From: JBHGBM01 sp041946965
Lineage (GTDB): Bacteria > Acidobacteriota > Terriglobia > Bryobacterales > Bryobacteraceae
NCBI GenBank assembly: GCA_041946965.1
Contig: JBHGBM010000042.1
Coordinates: forward strand, 1-64,000
Reading direction: 5' to 3'
Length of the DNA: 64,000 bases
This document shows, piece after piece, positions 1-8,809 of this stretch (positions within the stretch are counted from its first letter, which is position 1; every line of letters starts with the position of its first letter). A model generated the notes under the pieces. That model was given only the letters and a program-made list of their open reading frames with translations, was not told the origin of the DNA and did no database searches. A program made the position numbers and the translations under genes.

Positions 1-383
1 AACCCATTCCTCAGAATCCCTGCGCTTGGCTGCCATCCACGAATTCCTGCTCAGAGCCAATTTGTCCTGCACCAATCCGGGAGCCGGCACAGCATGTCCT
101 CTCCTGGGTGAAACGGCTGGGGAAATCCCGAAGTGCAGTCCCGGCCGCCACGGTTCTGGACCGGTAAGCCGCGTCGAGTCATTGGCGGCTGTGTAACCCC
201 GGCCCTAGCAATTACAGGTCCTAGACGCTCCAGTACCCAGGTCCGATTTGTCGGGAAGCCTACTCTCCCTGAGTCAACTCCGTGTCGCCCCGTACAAGTT
301 CCGTTTTCATTCCGGAGAGCAAACACCTAGAATGTCTCAAAGCTCGCGCGCCAGGCCAGACTTGAGCGCGTCACGGAGGACAA
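1..383. other. Non-coding or unassigned left edge
   Basis: I see no recognisable gene here. Short open frames exist on both strands, but none gives a protein I can place, and the base composition is less GC-biased at third positions than in the neighbouring genes. The stretch may hold the tail of a gene cut by the window edge in frame 2 (open to about position 196), but that reading has no family motif. The last part carries the likely promoter and the ribosome binding site of the multicopper oxidase. Confidence 0.5.
304..333 (+). promoter_or_regulatory. Possible sigma70 promoter of the multicopper oxidase
   Basis: A -10-like TAGAAT lies at 328-333, and a -35-like TTTTCA lies 18 bases upstream at 304-309. 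The oxidase ATG follows about 50 bases downstream, preceded by a good Shine-Dalgarno GGAGG at about 374-378. The -10 matches 5 of 6 consensus bases and the -35 matches 4 of 6. No CueR- or CopY-type operator dyad was recognised. Confidence 0.35.
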
Positions 384-2522
384 ATGAATCGAAGGCAGTT
401 CATGCAAACGACTGCGGGCGCAGCGGCTCTGCTGGCGGCGAGGGGACGGGCGTACGGATACGCCGTGAGCCAGGCAACGCCGAAATTCGTCGACCCGCTG
501 CCGCTGTTTGGCAGTGCGGACATTCCAATACTCACTCCCGACAAAACGAAGTATCCCGGAGTTGACTACTACGAGATTGTCGCCGGCGTGTTCCGGCAAC
601 AACTCAGCAGCGGTCTGCCGGCCAACGGCAGCAGGTTGTACGGCTATGCGGCGGATACCGCGACTCCGAACTTCAAGGCCTTGGGCGGTGCGATCATCGC
701 CACAAAGGGCACGCCGGTTCGCATCAAATATCGCAGCGCTCTTCCGGCGCAGCACATCATCCCGTTCGATGCGACGCTGCCCACCGCCCCCGGCATTGTG
801 GGTGGAACGCAGGACCGCATTGCCATTCACCTGCACGGCGGCCTGGTGCCATGGGCGAGCGACGGCGGGCCCTTCCACTGGGTAGCCCCGACCGGGGCCG
901 GCGGACCGTCCAACGTGAACTGGCTTCCAAACGACATTGGCGGGTTGACCAACGACCTGTTCTATCCGAACCTCCAGAGCGCGCGGTTCATGTGGTACCA
1001 CGATCACGCGATCGGAACCACGCGGACCAGCGCCTATGCCGGGCTGGCAAGCGGCTACATTCTCACGGACGCCGCGGACGCCGCCGTCGACGCCCTTTAT
1101 CCGCTGGCTGGCGGCAAGACCCTCATCCTGGTCATCCAGGACAAGGTGTTCTACAACCCCGCGGCAGACCCGGGATACGCCGCGCAGGTCGGCGCCGTCG
1201 CGGGCGATCTCTGGTACCCGTATATTTACGAAAAGGCGATCTGGAAATACCAGGGCAACGCCAAGACATCGCCCGTTCCTTCGTGCGTCGCGGAGATGTT
1301 CGGAGACACCATGCTGGCGAACAGCAAGGTGTTCCCCTTCTTTGCGGTGGATCGCGGCGCTTACCGCGTCCGCACGCTGAACGCGTGCAACGCCAGGTTC
1401 CTGAACCTCAAATTCGTCTATGCCGATGCGACCGGGAAAGAGCCGCTGGGAGGTTACCTGGCGCCTACCGTCGCGCCGGTGACTGCCTGGATGATCGGCA
1501 CCGAGGGAGGTTTCCTGCCCGGCCCTGTCCCGATCTTCATCAATGGACTCCCGGTGAACCCGGCAAACCTCACTCCGTGGCTGCAAGGGCCGGCGGAACG
1601 GTCCGACATGATCGTGGACTTCAGCCAATGTCCCGCCGGATCGAAGGTGCTGTTGTACAACGATGCGCCCGCGCCGTACCCGGTAGGCGCACCATTCTTC
1701 GACTACTATCCGGGCGCGCCCAAGAACCCTACCGTCGTGGCGCCGGGATCCGGCCCGAACACGCGCACGATCATGCGGTTCGACGTCGGCAGCGCACTGG
1801 GCCAACCGCTGGCGATTCCGGCGCTAACCGGCGCCAACCCACCGCTCCCCACAGTTCCGGATCCCATCAACGGCGGGCTGATGTTAGGGCCCCTGGCCAA
1901 CTCGCCCTATGCGGGCTATACGGTGAATCCGGTGGCCAAAGAGATCACGCTCAATGAAGCGTTTGATATCTATGGGCGGCTGATGCAACTGGTCGGCACG
2001 AACGTCCCGCTCGCCAACAAGGGCGGTTTTGGGCGTGCGTACCTGGATCCGGTGACCGAAGCAGTGACGTACGGGACGATCGAGATCTGGAACGTCTACA
2101 ACCTCACGGCGGACGTCCATCCGATGCACTTCCACCTCTTCAACGCGAAAGTGCTCCGGCGGCGCCTGTTCCGGAACTTCAGCGGCGGGGCGCCGAGCTG
2201 GTCCGGCTTGGGCCGCAACCCGGATCTCGGAGAGGAAGGCTGGAAGGAGACGATCAAGATGTGGCCGGGCGAGTGCACCACGATCGCTGTGCTGGTCGAG
2301 AACCCGATGCCAACGCCCACATACGGCAGGGACGCAAACAACCGGCCCATCGTCAACGTGCAACTGCCAAACGATCCCGCAACCGGGCTTCCGCGGCCGC
2401 CCGTGCCGGGCACTCTTCCCGTCAGCCCCCGGATCGGCGGCGACGAGTACGTCTACCACTGCCACATCCTGGAGCATGAGGAGCACGACATGATGCGCCC
2501 ACTCCAGGCCCTGGGCGGCTAG
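384..2522 (+). CDS. Tat-exported multicopper oxidase
   Basis: 712-residue laccase-like multicopper oxidase, expected to oxidise substrates such as Cu(I) or phenolics with O2 in the periplasm. The N-terminus carries a twin-arginine signal (NRRQFMQTT, then an Ala-rich stretch), consistent with export of a folded, copper-loaded enzyme. All four copper-binding motifs are visible: HLHGG at H149/H151, WYHDH at H206/H208, HPMHFH at H579-H584, and YHCHILEH near H692-H698. In the last of these C693 is the type 1 copper ligand and M703 the likely axial Met. The start is the ATG behind GGAGG. It is followed on the same strand by a CusBA-type pump, so a role in copper detoxification is likely. The true substrate cannot be read from the sequence. 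Confidence 0.9.
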   Translation: MNRRQFMQTTAGAAALLAARGRAYGYAVSQATPKFVDPLPLFGSADIPILTPDKTKYPGVDYYEIVAGVFRQQLSSGLPANGSRLYGYAADTATPNFKALGGAIIATKGTPVRIKYRSALPAQHIIPFDATLPTAPGIVGGTQDRIAIHLHGGLVPWASDGGPFHWVAPTGAGGPSNVNWLPNDIGGLTNDLFYPNLQSARFMWYHDHAIGTTRTSAYAGLASGYILTDAADAAVDALYPLAGGKTLILVIQDKVFYNPAADPGYAAQVGAVAGDLWYPYIYEKAIWKYQGNAKTSPVPSCVAEMFGDTMLANSKVFPFFAVDRGAYRVRTLNACNARFLNLKFVYADATGKEPLGGYLAPTVAPVTAWMIGTEGGFLPGPVPIFINGLPVNPANLTPWLQGPAERSDMIVDFSQCPAGSKVLLYNDAPAPYPVGAPFFDYYPGAPKNPTVVAPGSGPNTRTIMRFDVGSALGQPLAIPALTGANPPLPTVPDPINGGLMLGPLANSPYAGYTVNPVAKEITLNEAFDIYGRLMQLVGTNVPLANKGGFGRAYLDPVTEAVTYGTIEIWNVYNLTADVHPMHFHLFNAKVLRRRLFRNFSGGAPSWSGLGRNPDLGEEGWKETIKMWPGECTTIAVLVENPMPTPTYGRDANNRPIVNVQLPNDPATGLPRPPVPGTLPVSPRIGGDEYVYHCHILEHEEHDMMRPLQALGG

Positions 2523-2546
2523 GCCCTCCGGTCCCTTACCTACGAA

Positions 2547-2572
2547 AGCCCCGGCGGGCGAACGCCGGGGCT
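2547..2572 (+). terminator. GC-rich hairpin after the oxidase gene
   Basis: A perfect 10-bp stem (AGCCCCGGCG with CGCCGGGGCT) and a 6-base loop lie 25 bases after the oxidase stop. Only a weak T run (TCGCTT) follows, so it may be a partial terminator or mRNA stabiliser between the oxidase and the efflux genes rather than a full stop. Confidence 0.5.
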
Positions 2573-2635
2573 TCGCTTGGCATGCAGGCGCGCTCCGAGG
2601 AGAGGCCCCGCACACACTAGAGAGGATACTACAGC

Positions 2636-4180
2636 ATGTTGCACGAGACAGAGGGGCCGAAGCGCGCGCGCAGGGGCCGTCTCTCCATGGTGCTGCTGAT
2701 CCTGCCGGTGGTGGCCGCTTCATTTCTGGGCGGCGTCTGGTACCAGGGCCGGAAAGCATCGGATCACGCCGCGGCGCAGACGCGCGCGCCGCTCTATTAC
2801 GCCTGCCCTATGCATCCCGGGTACAAGTCCGACCGGCCCGGAGAGGCCCCGTGCTGCGGGATGCGGCTGGAACCCGTGTACGCGGGCGAAACTCATGGTC
2901 AGGGCGCCGCGGGTACCTTGTACCTGGATCCGGCGCGCCGGCGGCTGGCGGGGGTTCACGTCGAGCCCGTCACGCGCCGGAGCGCCCGGCACGTGCTCCG
3001 CACCACGGGACGCGTCGCACCGGACGAAAACCGCGTGTACCGCATCAACGCGTCCACGGAAATGTGGATTCGCAAGATCTATCCGCCGACCACGGGCGCG
3101 CGGGTCGCGAAGGACGAGCCGCTTTGCGGCTTCTACACGACCAACTTCCTCACGGCGGCGCAGTCGTACATTTACATTTTGAACGCCGGCGACGCGCTCG
3201 CGGCCGCCGGCCAGAACAGCGCCCCGCAAAAGGCGTCCAACGATCTGCAACTTCGACAGGCCGCCGAGTTGCTTCAGAACCTCGGCGTTTCCGAGCCGCA
3301 GATCGCCGAGATGGCAAAGACCCGCAAGGCGAGCGCCCTCGTTGACGTTCGCTCGCCGGTCTCCGGCTACATACTTTCGCGGAAAATTACGCTGGGGCAG
3401 TGGCTGGGGCCGGGGACCGAGATGTACGAAATCGCGGACCTGAGCGGCGTGTGGATCTACGCCGACCTGTTTGAGAACGAGGCGCGCGCCTTCCACCGCG
3501 GCGGCGCCGCGCGCGTGTGGTCGCCCACGCTGAAAATGGCTTTTACGGCGGCGGTGAGCGATGTTCCCCCGGCCTTTGACCCGGCCACTCGCCAGTCCCG
3601 CGTGCGGCTGGACGTGGATAACCCGCAGCGCGCGCTGTGGCCCGGCATGTTCGTGGATGTCGAACTCCCCGTCGAGGTCCCCGCGGGAATTGCGGTGCCG
3701 GCCGACGCCGTCGTGTATTCGGGCAAGCGGAAAACAGTATACGTGGAACGCGAGGACGGCGGTTTCGAGGCGCGGGCGGTCGAGACCGGGTGGAACATGG
3801 GCGACCTCGTGCAGGTCACCCAGGGACTGCGCGAAGGCGAGAAGATCGCCGTTTCCGCCAACTTCCTGCTGGATTCCGAAAGCCGGTTGCAACGCATCGC
3901 AGAAAGCACCGCGGCGGCCCCGTATGAGGCCGCGGCAGGCGCCACCCAGACCGCCAAAGACCTGGTTTGCGGCATGGATGTGGACACGTCCCAGCCGGGA
4001 GTCCTCAGCTCCGAATACCAGGGCGTCAAATACTATTTCTGTTCGAAACACTGTAAGGCGTCGTTCGATAAGGACCCCGCCAGGTACATGCCCAAGAAGG
4101 AGAAGGGGAAGGAGAAAGAGAAGGACAAGGACAAGCCGGCGCACAGCGCGCGGCTCTCGCCGCCAGGGGAAAGGGGATGA
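2636..4180 (+). CDS. cusB: CusB-like RND adaptor with HMBD and YHS domains
   Basis: 514-residue membrane-fusion (adaptor) subunit of a heavy-metal RND efflux system, linking the inner-membrane pump to an outer-membrane channel. It has one N-terminal membrane anchor (about residues 17-35). A heavy-metal-binding domain follows (YYACPMH with C57/H60, then PCCGM with C73/C74/M76), as in CusB-type adaptors. The middle holds the barrel-sandwich and hairpin regions of the HlyD/CusB fold. Unusually, the C-terminus adds a YHS domain (KDLVCGMDV with C445, then YYFCSKHC with C469/C473), a motif seen in copper ATPases and metallochaperones, and ends in a Lys/Glu-rich tail. It overlaps the pump gene by 4 bases (ATGA), indicating translational coupling. 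No CusC-like outer-membrane factor is in the window. Confidence 0.9.
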   Translation: MLHETEGPKRARRGRLSMVLLILPVVAASFLGGVWYQGRKASDHAAAQTRAPLYYACPMHPGYKSDRPGEAPCCGMRLEPVYAGETHGQGAAGTLYLDPARRRLAGVHVEPVTRRSARHVLRTTGRVAPDENRVYRINASTEMWIRKIYPPTTGARVAKDEPLCGFYTTNFLTAAQSYIYILNAGDALAAAGQNSAPQKASNDLQLRQAAELLQNLGVSEPQIAEMAKTRKASALVDVRSPVSGYILSRKITLGQWLGPGTEMYEIADLSGVWIYADLFENEARAFHRGGAARVWSPTLKMAFTAAVSDVPPAFDPATRQSRVRLDVDNPQRALWPGMFVDVELPVEVPAGIAVPADAVVYSGKRKTVYVEREDGGFEARAVETGWNMGDLVQVTQGLREGEKIAVSANFLLDSESRLQRIAESTAAAPYEAAAGATQTAKDLVCGMDVDTSQPGVLSSEYQGVKYYFCSKHCKASFDKDPARYMPKKEKGKEKEKDKDKPAHSARLSPPGERG

Positions 4181-7100
4181 TCGAGCGGATCATCGAATTC
4201 TCCGCACGCAACCGGGCACTGGTTCTCTCGCTGGTTGCCGCCGCCGCGATGCTCGGCTGGTGGTCGATGAAGAACTCCGCGCTCGACGCGATTCCGGACC
4301 TGAGCGACACGCAGGTCATCGTGTACTCGCAGTGGGACCGGAGCCCCAATGTCATCGAGGACCAGCTCACGTATCCCATCGTTTCCGCCATGCTCGGCGC
4401 GCCCAAGGTAAAGGCGGTTCGCGGCTTCTCGGATTTCGGATACTCGTTTGTCTACGTCGTGTTCGAGGACGGCGCGGACATCTATTGGGCGCGAACGCGC
4501 ACCTCCGAGTACCTCGCCCCGATCCTCTCCACGCTTCCCGAGGGCGCGAAGACTGAAATCGGGCCCGACGCAACCGGGCTCGGCTGGGTATTTCAATACG
4601 TGCTGGAAGACAGCAGCGGCAAACACAATCTCGCCGAGCTGCGGTCGTTGCAGGACTGGTATCTGCGTTACCACCTGAAGTCCGTTCCCGGTGTGGCGGA
4701 AGTGGCGCCCATCGGAGGTTTCGGCGGGCAGTTTCAGGTGAACGTGGATCCCAACCGCCTGCGCACTTACGGCATCACCATGAATCGCGTGGTGGAGGCC
4801 ATCCGCACGAGCAACAAGGAAACCGGCGGGCGCATGATCGAGTTCGGCGGGGCCGAGTACATGGTGCGCGGCCGGGGCTACGCCCAATCGGCGCGCGACA
4901 TCGAGGACGTGGCGCTGGCAGCCACGGAAAACGGCTCGCCGGTGCGCGTGAAAGACGTCGGCCACGTAACGTTCGGTCCGGACATCCGGCGCGGCGCGGC
5001 CGACCTGGACGGGCAGGGCGACGCCGTTTCAGGCATCGTGGTGATGCGCCAGGGCGAGAACGCCCTTCACGTGATCGATCGCGTCAAGGCCAAGATCCGC
5101 GAGATCGAACCGGGGCTGCCCGCCGGAGTCAGGATCGTTCCAGTCTACGACCGTTCGCAGCTCATCCGGAATTCCATAGACACTCTGCGGGCCACCGTAA
5201 TCGAGGTGGTGGTGACGGTTTCGCTCATCGTGCTGGTCTTCCTTTGGCACGCACCGAGCGCCCTGATCCCGATCCTCACCATTCCGGTTGCGGTGCTCAT
5301 CGCGTTCATCCCGTTCCGCGGCATGGGCCTGACTGCCAACATCATGTCGCTCGGCGGCATAGCGATCGCCATCGGCGCCATGGTGGACGCTTCCATTGTT
5401 CTGGTCGAGCAGGCCCACAAGAAGCTCGAAGTGTGGCAGGCGAACGGACAGCGCGGCGATTACCGCGAGGTGGTCATCCAGGCGGTGAAAGAAGTCGGGG
5501 CGCCGAGTTTCTTCGCGCTGCTGGTGATCGCCGTGGCTTTCATCCCGGTGCTCGCGCTGGAGGCCCAGGAGGGGCGCCTTTTCAAGCCGCTGGCCTACAC
5601 CAAGACCCTCGGCATGGTGGTCGCGGCGGTGCTGGCGATTACGCTCGATCCCGCGCTGCGCGTCTCGCTGACGCATGTTCGCACCTTCGTCCTGCGGCCT
5701 GCGTGGTTCAGCCGCATTGTCAACGCCCTGCTCGCGGGGCGCGTGCATTCGGAGGACCAGCACCCGGTCAGCCGCGCGCTCATCCGCCTTTACGAGCCCG
5801 CGTGCCGGTGGACGCTGCGAAACAAGTGGACCGTCATGGGGGCCGCGGCGGCGCTGATGGCCGCGACCGTGCCGGTGTATTTTGCGCTGGGCTCCGAGTT
5901 CATGCCGCCGCTGTACGAGGAAGCCCTGTTCTACATGCCTTCCAGCATGCCGGGGATTTCTATCGGGGAAGCGCAGCGCGTGCTTCAGGTGACCGACCGC
6001 GTGATCAAGTCCTTTCCCGAAGTGGACCGCGTGCTGGGCAAGGCGGGCCGAGCGCAGACGGCCACCGATCCCGCGCCGCTGTCCATGTTCGAGACCGTCA
6101 TTACCCTGAAGCCGCGTTCGCAATGGCGGCGGCGGTCCGTGTGGTATTCGTCCTGGGCGCCGGAATGGACCAGGCCCCTGTTCCGCCGCATTACGGCGGA
6201 CACCATCTCGCCCGAGCAACTGGTGGAGGAGATGAACCGGGCGCTCAACGTGCCGGGACTTTCCAACGCCTGGACCATGCCGATCAAAGCTCGCATCGAC
6301 ATGCTGAGCACGGGTATGCGTACGCCGGTGGGGGTGAAGGTCCAGGGCGACGATCTCGCCGTGATCGAGAAGGTCGGGATGCAGGTTGAGAGCGTTCTTC
6401 CGTCGGTGCGCGGCACGCGGAGCGTGTTCGCCGAAAGGACCGCGCAAGGCTACTTCCTGGATGTGGCCTGGAACCGCCAGGCGCTGGCCCGCTACGGAAT
6501 CTCGCTGGAGGATGCCCAGGCCGCCGTACAGAATGCCATCGGCGGCGAGAATGTCTCGACCGTGGTGAGCGGCCGCGCCAGGTATCCCGTGAACGTTCGC
6601 TACATGCGGGACTTCCGGTCGGACTTCGCCGCGCTCGGGCGCGTGCTCGTGGCGGCAGGCGGCGACCGGCAGATTCCTCTCTCGGACCTGGCCGAGATCC
6701 GCCCCGCGAACGGTCCCGCCATGATCCGCAATGAGAACGGGATGCTCACGGGCTACGTGTACGTCGATGTGGCGGGACGCGATCCCGGCGGCTACGTGCG
6801 CGAGGCGCAACAGGTGGTTCGCGATAAAGTCAAGCTGCCGCCGGGCTTCGCCATTATCTGGAGCGGACAGTACGAGGCCATGGAGCGCGTCAACAACCGG
6901 CTGATGCTCGTGCTGCCCGTAACGGCCGCCTTGATCCTTCTGCTGCTCTACCTGAACACGCGTTCGGCGGTCAAGACCGCCATCGTCGTTCTGGCGGTGC
7001 CGTTCTCCGCCATCGGGGCGATCTGGTTCCTTTACCTGTTGGGCTACAACCTCAGCGTGGGCGTGTGGGTCGGGTTGATCGCGCTGCTCGGGGTGGACGC

Positions 7101-7473
7101 GGAGACCGGCGTCTTCATGCTGCTGTACCTGGACCTCTCGTATGAGGAGGCGAAACGCCAGGGGCGGCTGAACGGGATTTCCGGCCTGCGCGAAGCGATC
7201 GTCCATGGGGCCGTGAAGAGGATCCGGCCGAAGTTCATGACCGTTGCCACGGACTTTATCGGGCTGGTCCCGATCCTGTGGGCCGCCGGCACCGGCTCCG
7301 ATGTCATGAAGAGGATCGCCGCCCCCCTGGTGGGCGGCGTGTTTTCGTCATTCCTGCTCGAGCTGCTGGTGTACCCGGCAATTTACGAGCTGTGGAAGTG
7401 GCATTTCGATTTGAAGAAGCGTGTGGGCGCTGCTCCGGCGCCGGCATCGCTGGCGCCGTCCGTGATCGCGTGA
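4177..7473 (+). CDS. cusA: CusA/CzcA-family heavy-metal RND efflux pump
   Basis: 1098-residue inner-membrane resistance-nodulation-division transporter, using proton influx to export metal from periplasm or cytoplasm through the CusB-like adaptor. The TM4 proton-relay motif is present (GAMVDASIVLVEQ). The three methionines that bind Cu(I)/Ag(I) in E. coli CusA (M573, M623, M672) have clear counterparts: M587 in FYMPSS, M637 in PLSMFE (the same 50-residue spacing) and M709 in DMLSTG. This favours monovalent copper or silver over zinc, cobalt or nickel. Compared with CusA there is an insertion of about 23 residues between the second and third Met, containing RRRSVWYSSW. It starts inside the adaptor gene's stop codon. 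Confidence 0.95.
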   Translation: MIERIIEFSARNRALVLSLVAAAAMLGWWSMKNSALDAIPDLSDTQVIVYSQWDRSPNVIEDQLTYPIVSAMLGAPKVKAVRGFSDFGYSFVYVVFEDGADIYWARTRTSEYLAPILSTLPEGAKTEIGPDATGLGWVFQYVLEDSSGKHNLAELRSLQDWYLRYHLKSVPGVAEVAPIGGFGGQFQVNVDPNRLRTYGITMNRVVEAIRTSNKETGGRMIEFGGAEYMVRGRGYAQSARDIEDVALAATENGSPVRVKDVGHVTFGPDIRRGAADLDGQGDAVSGIVVMRQGENALHVIDRVKAKIREIEPGLPAGVRIVPVYDRSQLIRNSIDTLRATVIEVVVTVSLIVLVFLWHAPSALIPILTIPVAVLIAFIPFRGMGLTANIMSLGGIAIAIGAMVDASIVLVEQAHKKLEVWQANGQRGDYREVVIQAVKEVGAPSFFALLVIAVAFIPVLALEAQEGRLFKPLAYTKTLGMVVAAVLAITLDPALRVSLTHVRTFVLRPAWFSRIVNALLAGRVHSEDQHPVSRALIRLYEPACRWTLRNKWTVMGAAAALMAATVPVYFALGSEFMPPLYEEALFYMPSSMPGISIGEAQRVLQVTDRVIKSFPEVDRVLGKAGRAQTATDPAPLSMFETVITLKPRSQWRRRSVWYSSWAPEWTRPLFRRITADTISPEQLVEEMNRALNVPGLSNAWTMPIKARIDMLSTGMRTPVGVKVQGDDLAVIEKVGMQVESVLPSVRGTRSVFAERTAQGYFLDVAWNRQALARYGISLEDAQAAVQNAIGGENVSTVVSGRARYPVNVRYMRDFRSDFAALGRVLVAAGGDRQIPLSDLAEIRPANGPAMIRNENGMLTGYVYVDVAGRDPGGYVREAQQVVRDKVKLPPGFAIIWSGQYEAMERVNNRLMLVLPVTAALILLLLYLNTRSAVKTAIVVLAVPFSAIGAIWFLYLLGYNLSVGVWVGLIALLGVDAETGVFMLLYLDLSYEEAKRQGRLNGISGLREAIVHGAVKRIRPKFMTVATDFIGLVPILWAAGTGSDVMKRIAAPLVGGVFSSFLLELLVYPAIYELWKWHFDLKKRVGAAPAPASLAPSVIA

Positions 7474-7492
7474 TCCCGGATTCTCTGCACGC

Positions 7493-8761
7493 TCAGCGCC
7501 GCAGCCGCCGGTTCATCTCCGAGGCGACCCATTCCGCCTCGCCCTTGTCGCCGAGCATGGCCAGAACACATAGCGGCCGGGCGTTCCGGCGCCGCAGCAG
7601 AATCGCGTACGATGGGCGCCGGCCGGACTGCGGGACCGAAATGCCGGCTTCGAGCACATCCGCGGCGGCGGCGATCCAGGACTTCCGGAAGCCCGGCGCC
7701 GAGTAGGTCACCTTCACCGTTTGCGAGCCGATCAGGACGCGCACCTCGCCCGCCGCGGACCAGAGAAAGGCGAACGCCGGAATCAGCCCGAACACCCCGA
7801 TGGCGAGCGGGAAGATCACCGGCGCGCCCGCGGTGGAAATGCCCGAAGCAATGCCCGCCGTAACCGCCGCCACGATGAGGAAGCCCAGCAGGCTCTTCAA
7901 ACCACCCGCCGGGGGAAACACGAATTCGGCGCCTTCGGCCGCGGCTTCGATGCGCCCCCGGAACGAAGCCGGCGCGGGCGCGTGCTCGGGCGCGCGAATA
8001 AAGCCGTCCGGAAGCCGTTCCCGGGGGCGCGACGGGTCTTCCGGATGGGTCCGGAAAACGGGCACCGGAAAGGCCTGGTCCAGGCCGCCGCCCGGGACCT
8101 CCGCGGTCACCCGCAGTTGCCAGATCACCCGCCGCTCCGGCGTGTCCTCGTCCCAGGGTTCGCACTCCGCCGGGATCGCCATCGAGACCGGGATGGCGGT
8201 GGCGGCTTCCGGCCAGGAGCCGGCCGGCCCCGGCACGTGCGCGCGCTCCTCCCAGAGTACGTCGTGCGTGTCGCTGTCCGAACCGCGCCTGCGGCGCAGG
8301 CAACTGAGGGTGAGGTCGAAACCCTGGTCCGGATCGAGGCGCCGCGGGATGAGCACGGCGCCTTTCAGCCAGCCTCCGATTTCCACGGGTGTGTCTTCCA
8401 GGCGCAGCACAGCTCCGCGGTACCGCAACCAGGGCCGCAGTTGCCGGATCGACCAGCGGAGCACCAGCAGGCCCGCGGCGGGAAACGCGAGCACGACCAG
8501 CATTCGCGGGTCGCCTCTCTGCTGGTACTCCCGGATGGCGGCCCACGCGCCCAGCATTGCAAAGGCGTTCCACACGATCAGGAACACGGCGGCGAACACC
8601 GTGCCCCTGGCCCCCTCGGGGTGAAGCACGCCCGACGCGAAATCCTCGCGCCACATCCACGGGCGGCCGGGATTCGCCGCTCGGGCCTTAGCCTGCCGGA
8701 GCTTCTGCCAGCCTGTTTCGCGGTTTGACGCCATGACACCGCGCGTCTTCGATTTTTTCAC
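7493..8761 (-). CDS. Membrane protein resembling DUF3592 family
   Basis: 422-residue protein of unknown function. It has a pair of transmembrane segments near the N-terminus (about residues 55-105, with FAAVFLIVWNAFAMLGAW and LVVLAFPAAGLLVLRW). A long soluble region of beta-rich character follows, then a second pair near residues 320-365, then a short soluble C-terminus. This layout resembles DUF3592-type proteins, but I would not assign a function. A GTG at 8761 preceded by a GGGGGA Shine-Dalgarno fits as start; the ATG at 8734 is the alternative. It is divergent from the glycosyltransferase gene, with under 50 bases between the starts, and convergent with cusA. Confidence 0.7.
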   Translation of the reverse strand: MKKSKTRGVMASNRETGWQKLRQAKARAANPGRPWMWREDFASGVLHPEGARGTVFAAVFLIVWNAFAMLGAWAAIREYQQRGDPRMLVVLAFPAAGLLVLRWSIRQLRPWLRYRGAVLRLEDTPVEIGGWLKGAVLIPRRLDPDQGFDLTLSCLRRRRGSDSDTHDVLWEERAHVPGPAGSWPEAATAIPVSMAIPAECEPWDEDTPERRVIWQLRVTAEVPGGGLDQAFPVPVFRTHPEDPSRPRERLPDGFIRAPEHAPAPASFRGRIEAAAEGAEFVFPPAGGLKSLLGFLIVAAVTAGIASGISTAGAPVIFPLAIGVFGLIPAFAFLWSAAGEVRVLIGSQTVKVTYSAPGFRKSWIAAAADVLEAGISVPQSGRRPSYAILLRRRNARPLCVLAMLGDKGEAEWVASEMNRRLRR

Positions 8762-8809
8762 AATCCCCCGTGCAATGCATGCCGGTTAAACTGTTCCCTC
8801 GGAGGCGGA

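Noticed and set aside
1..330. Small open frames on both strands at the left edge
   Set aside because: There is no recognisable motif, start site or codon bias.
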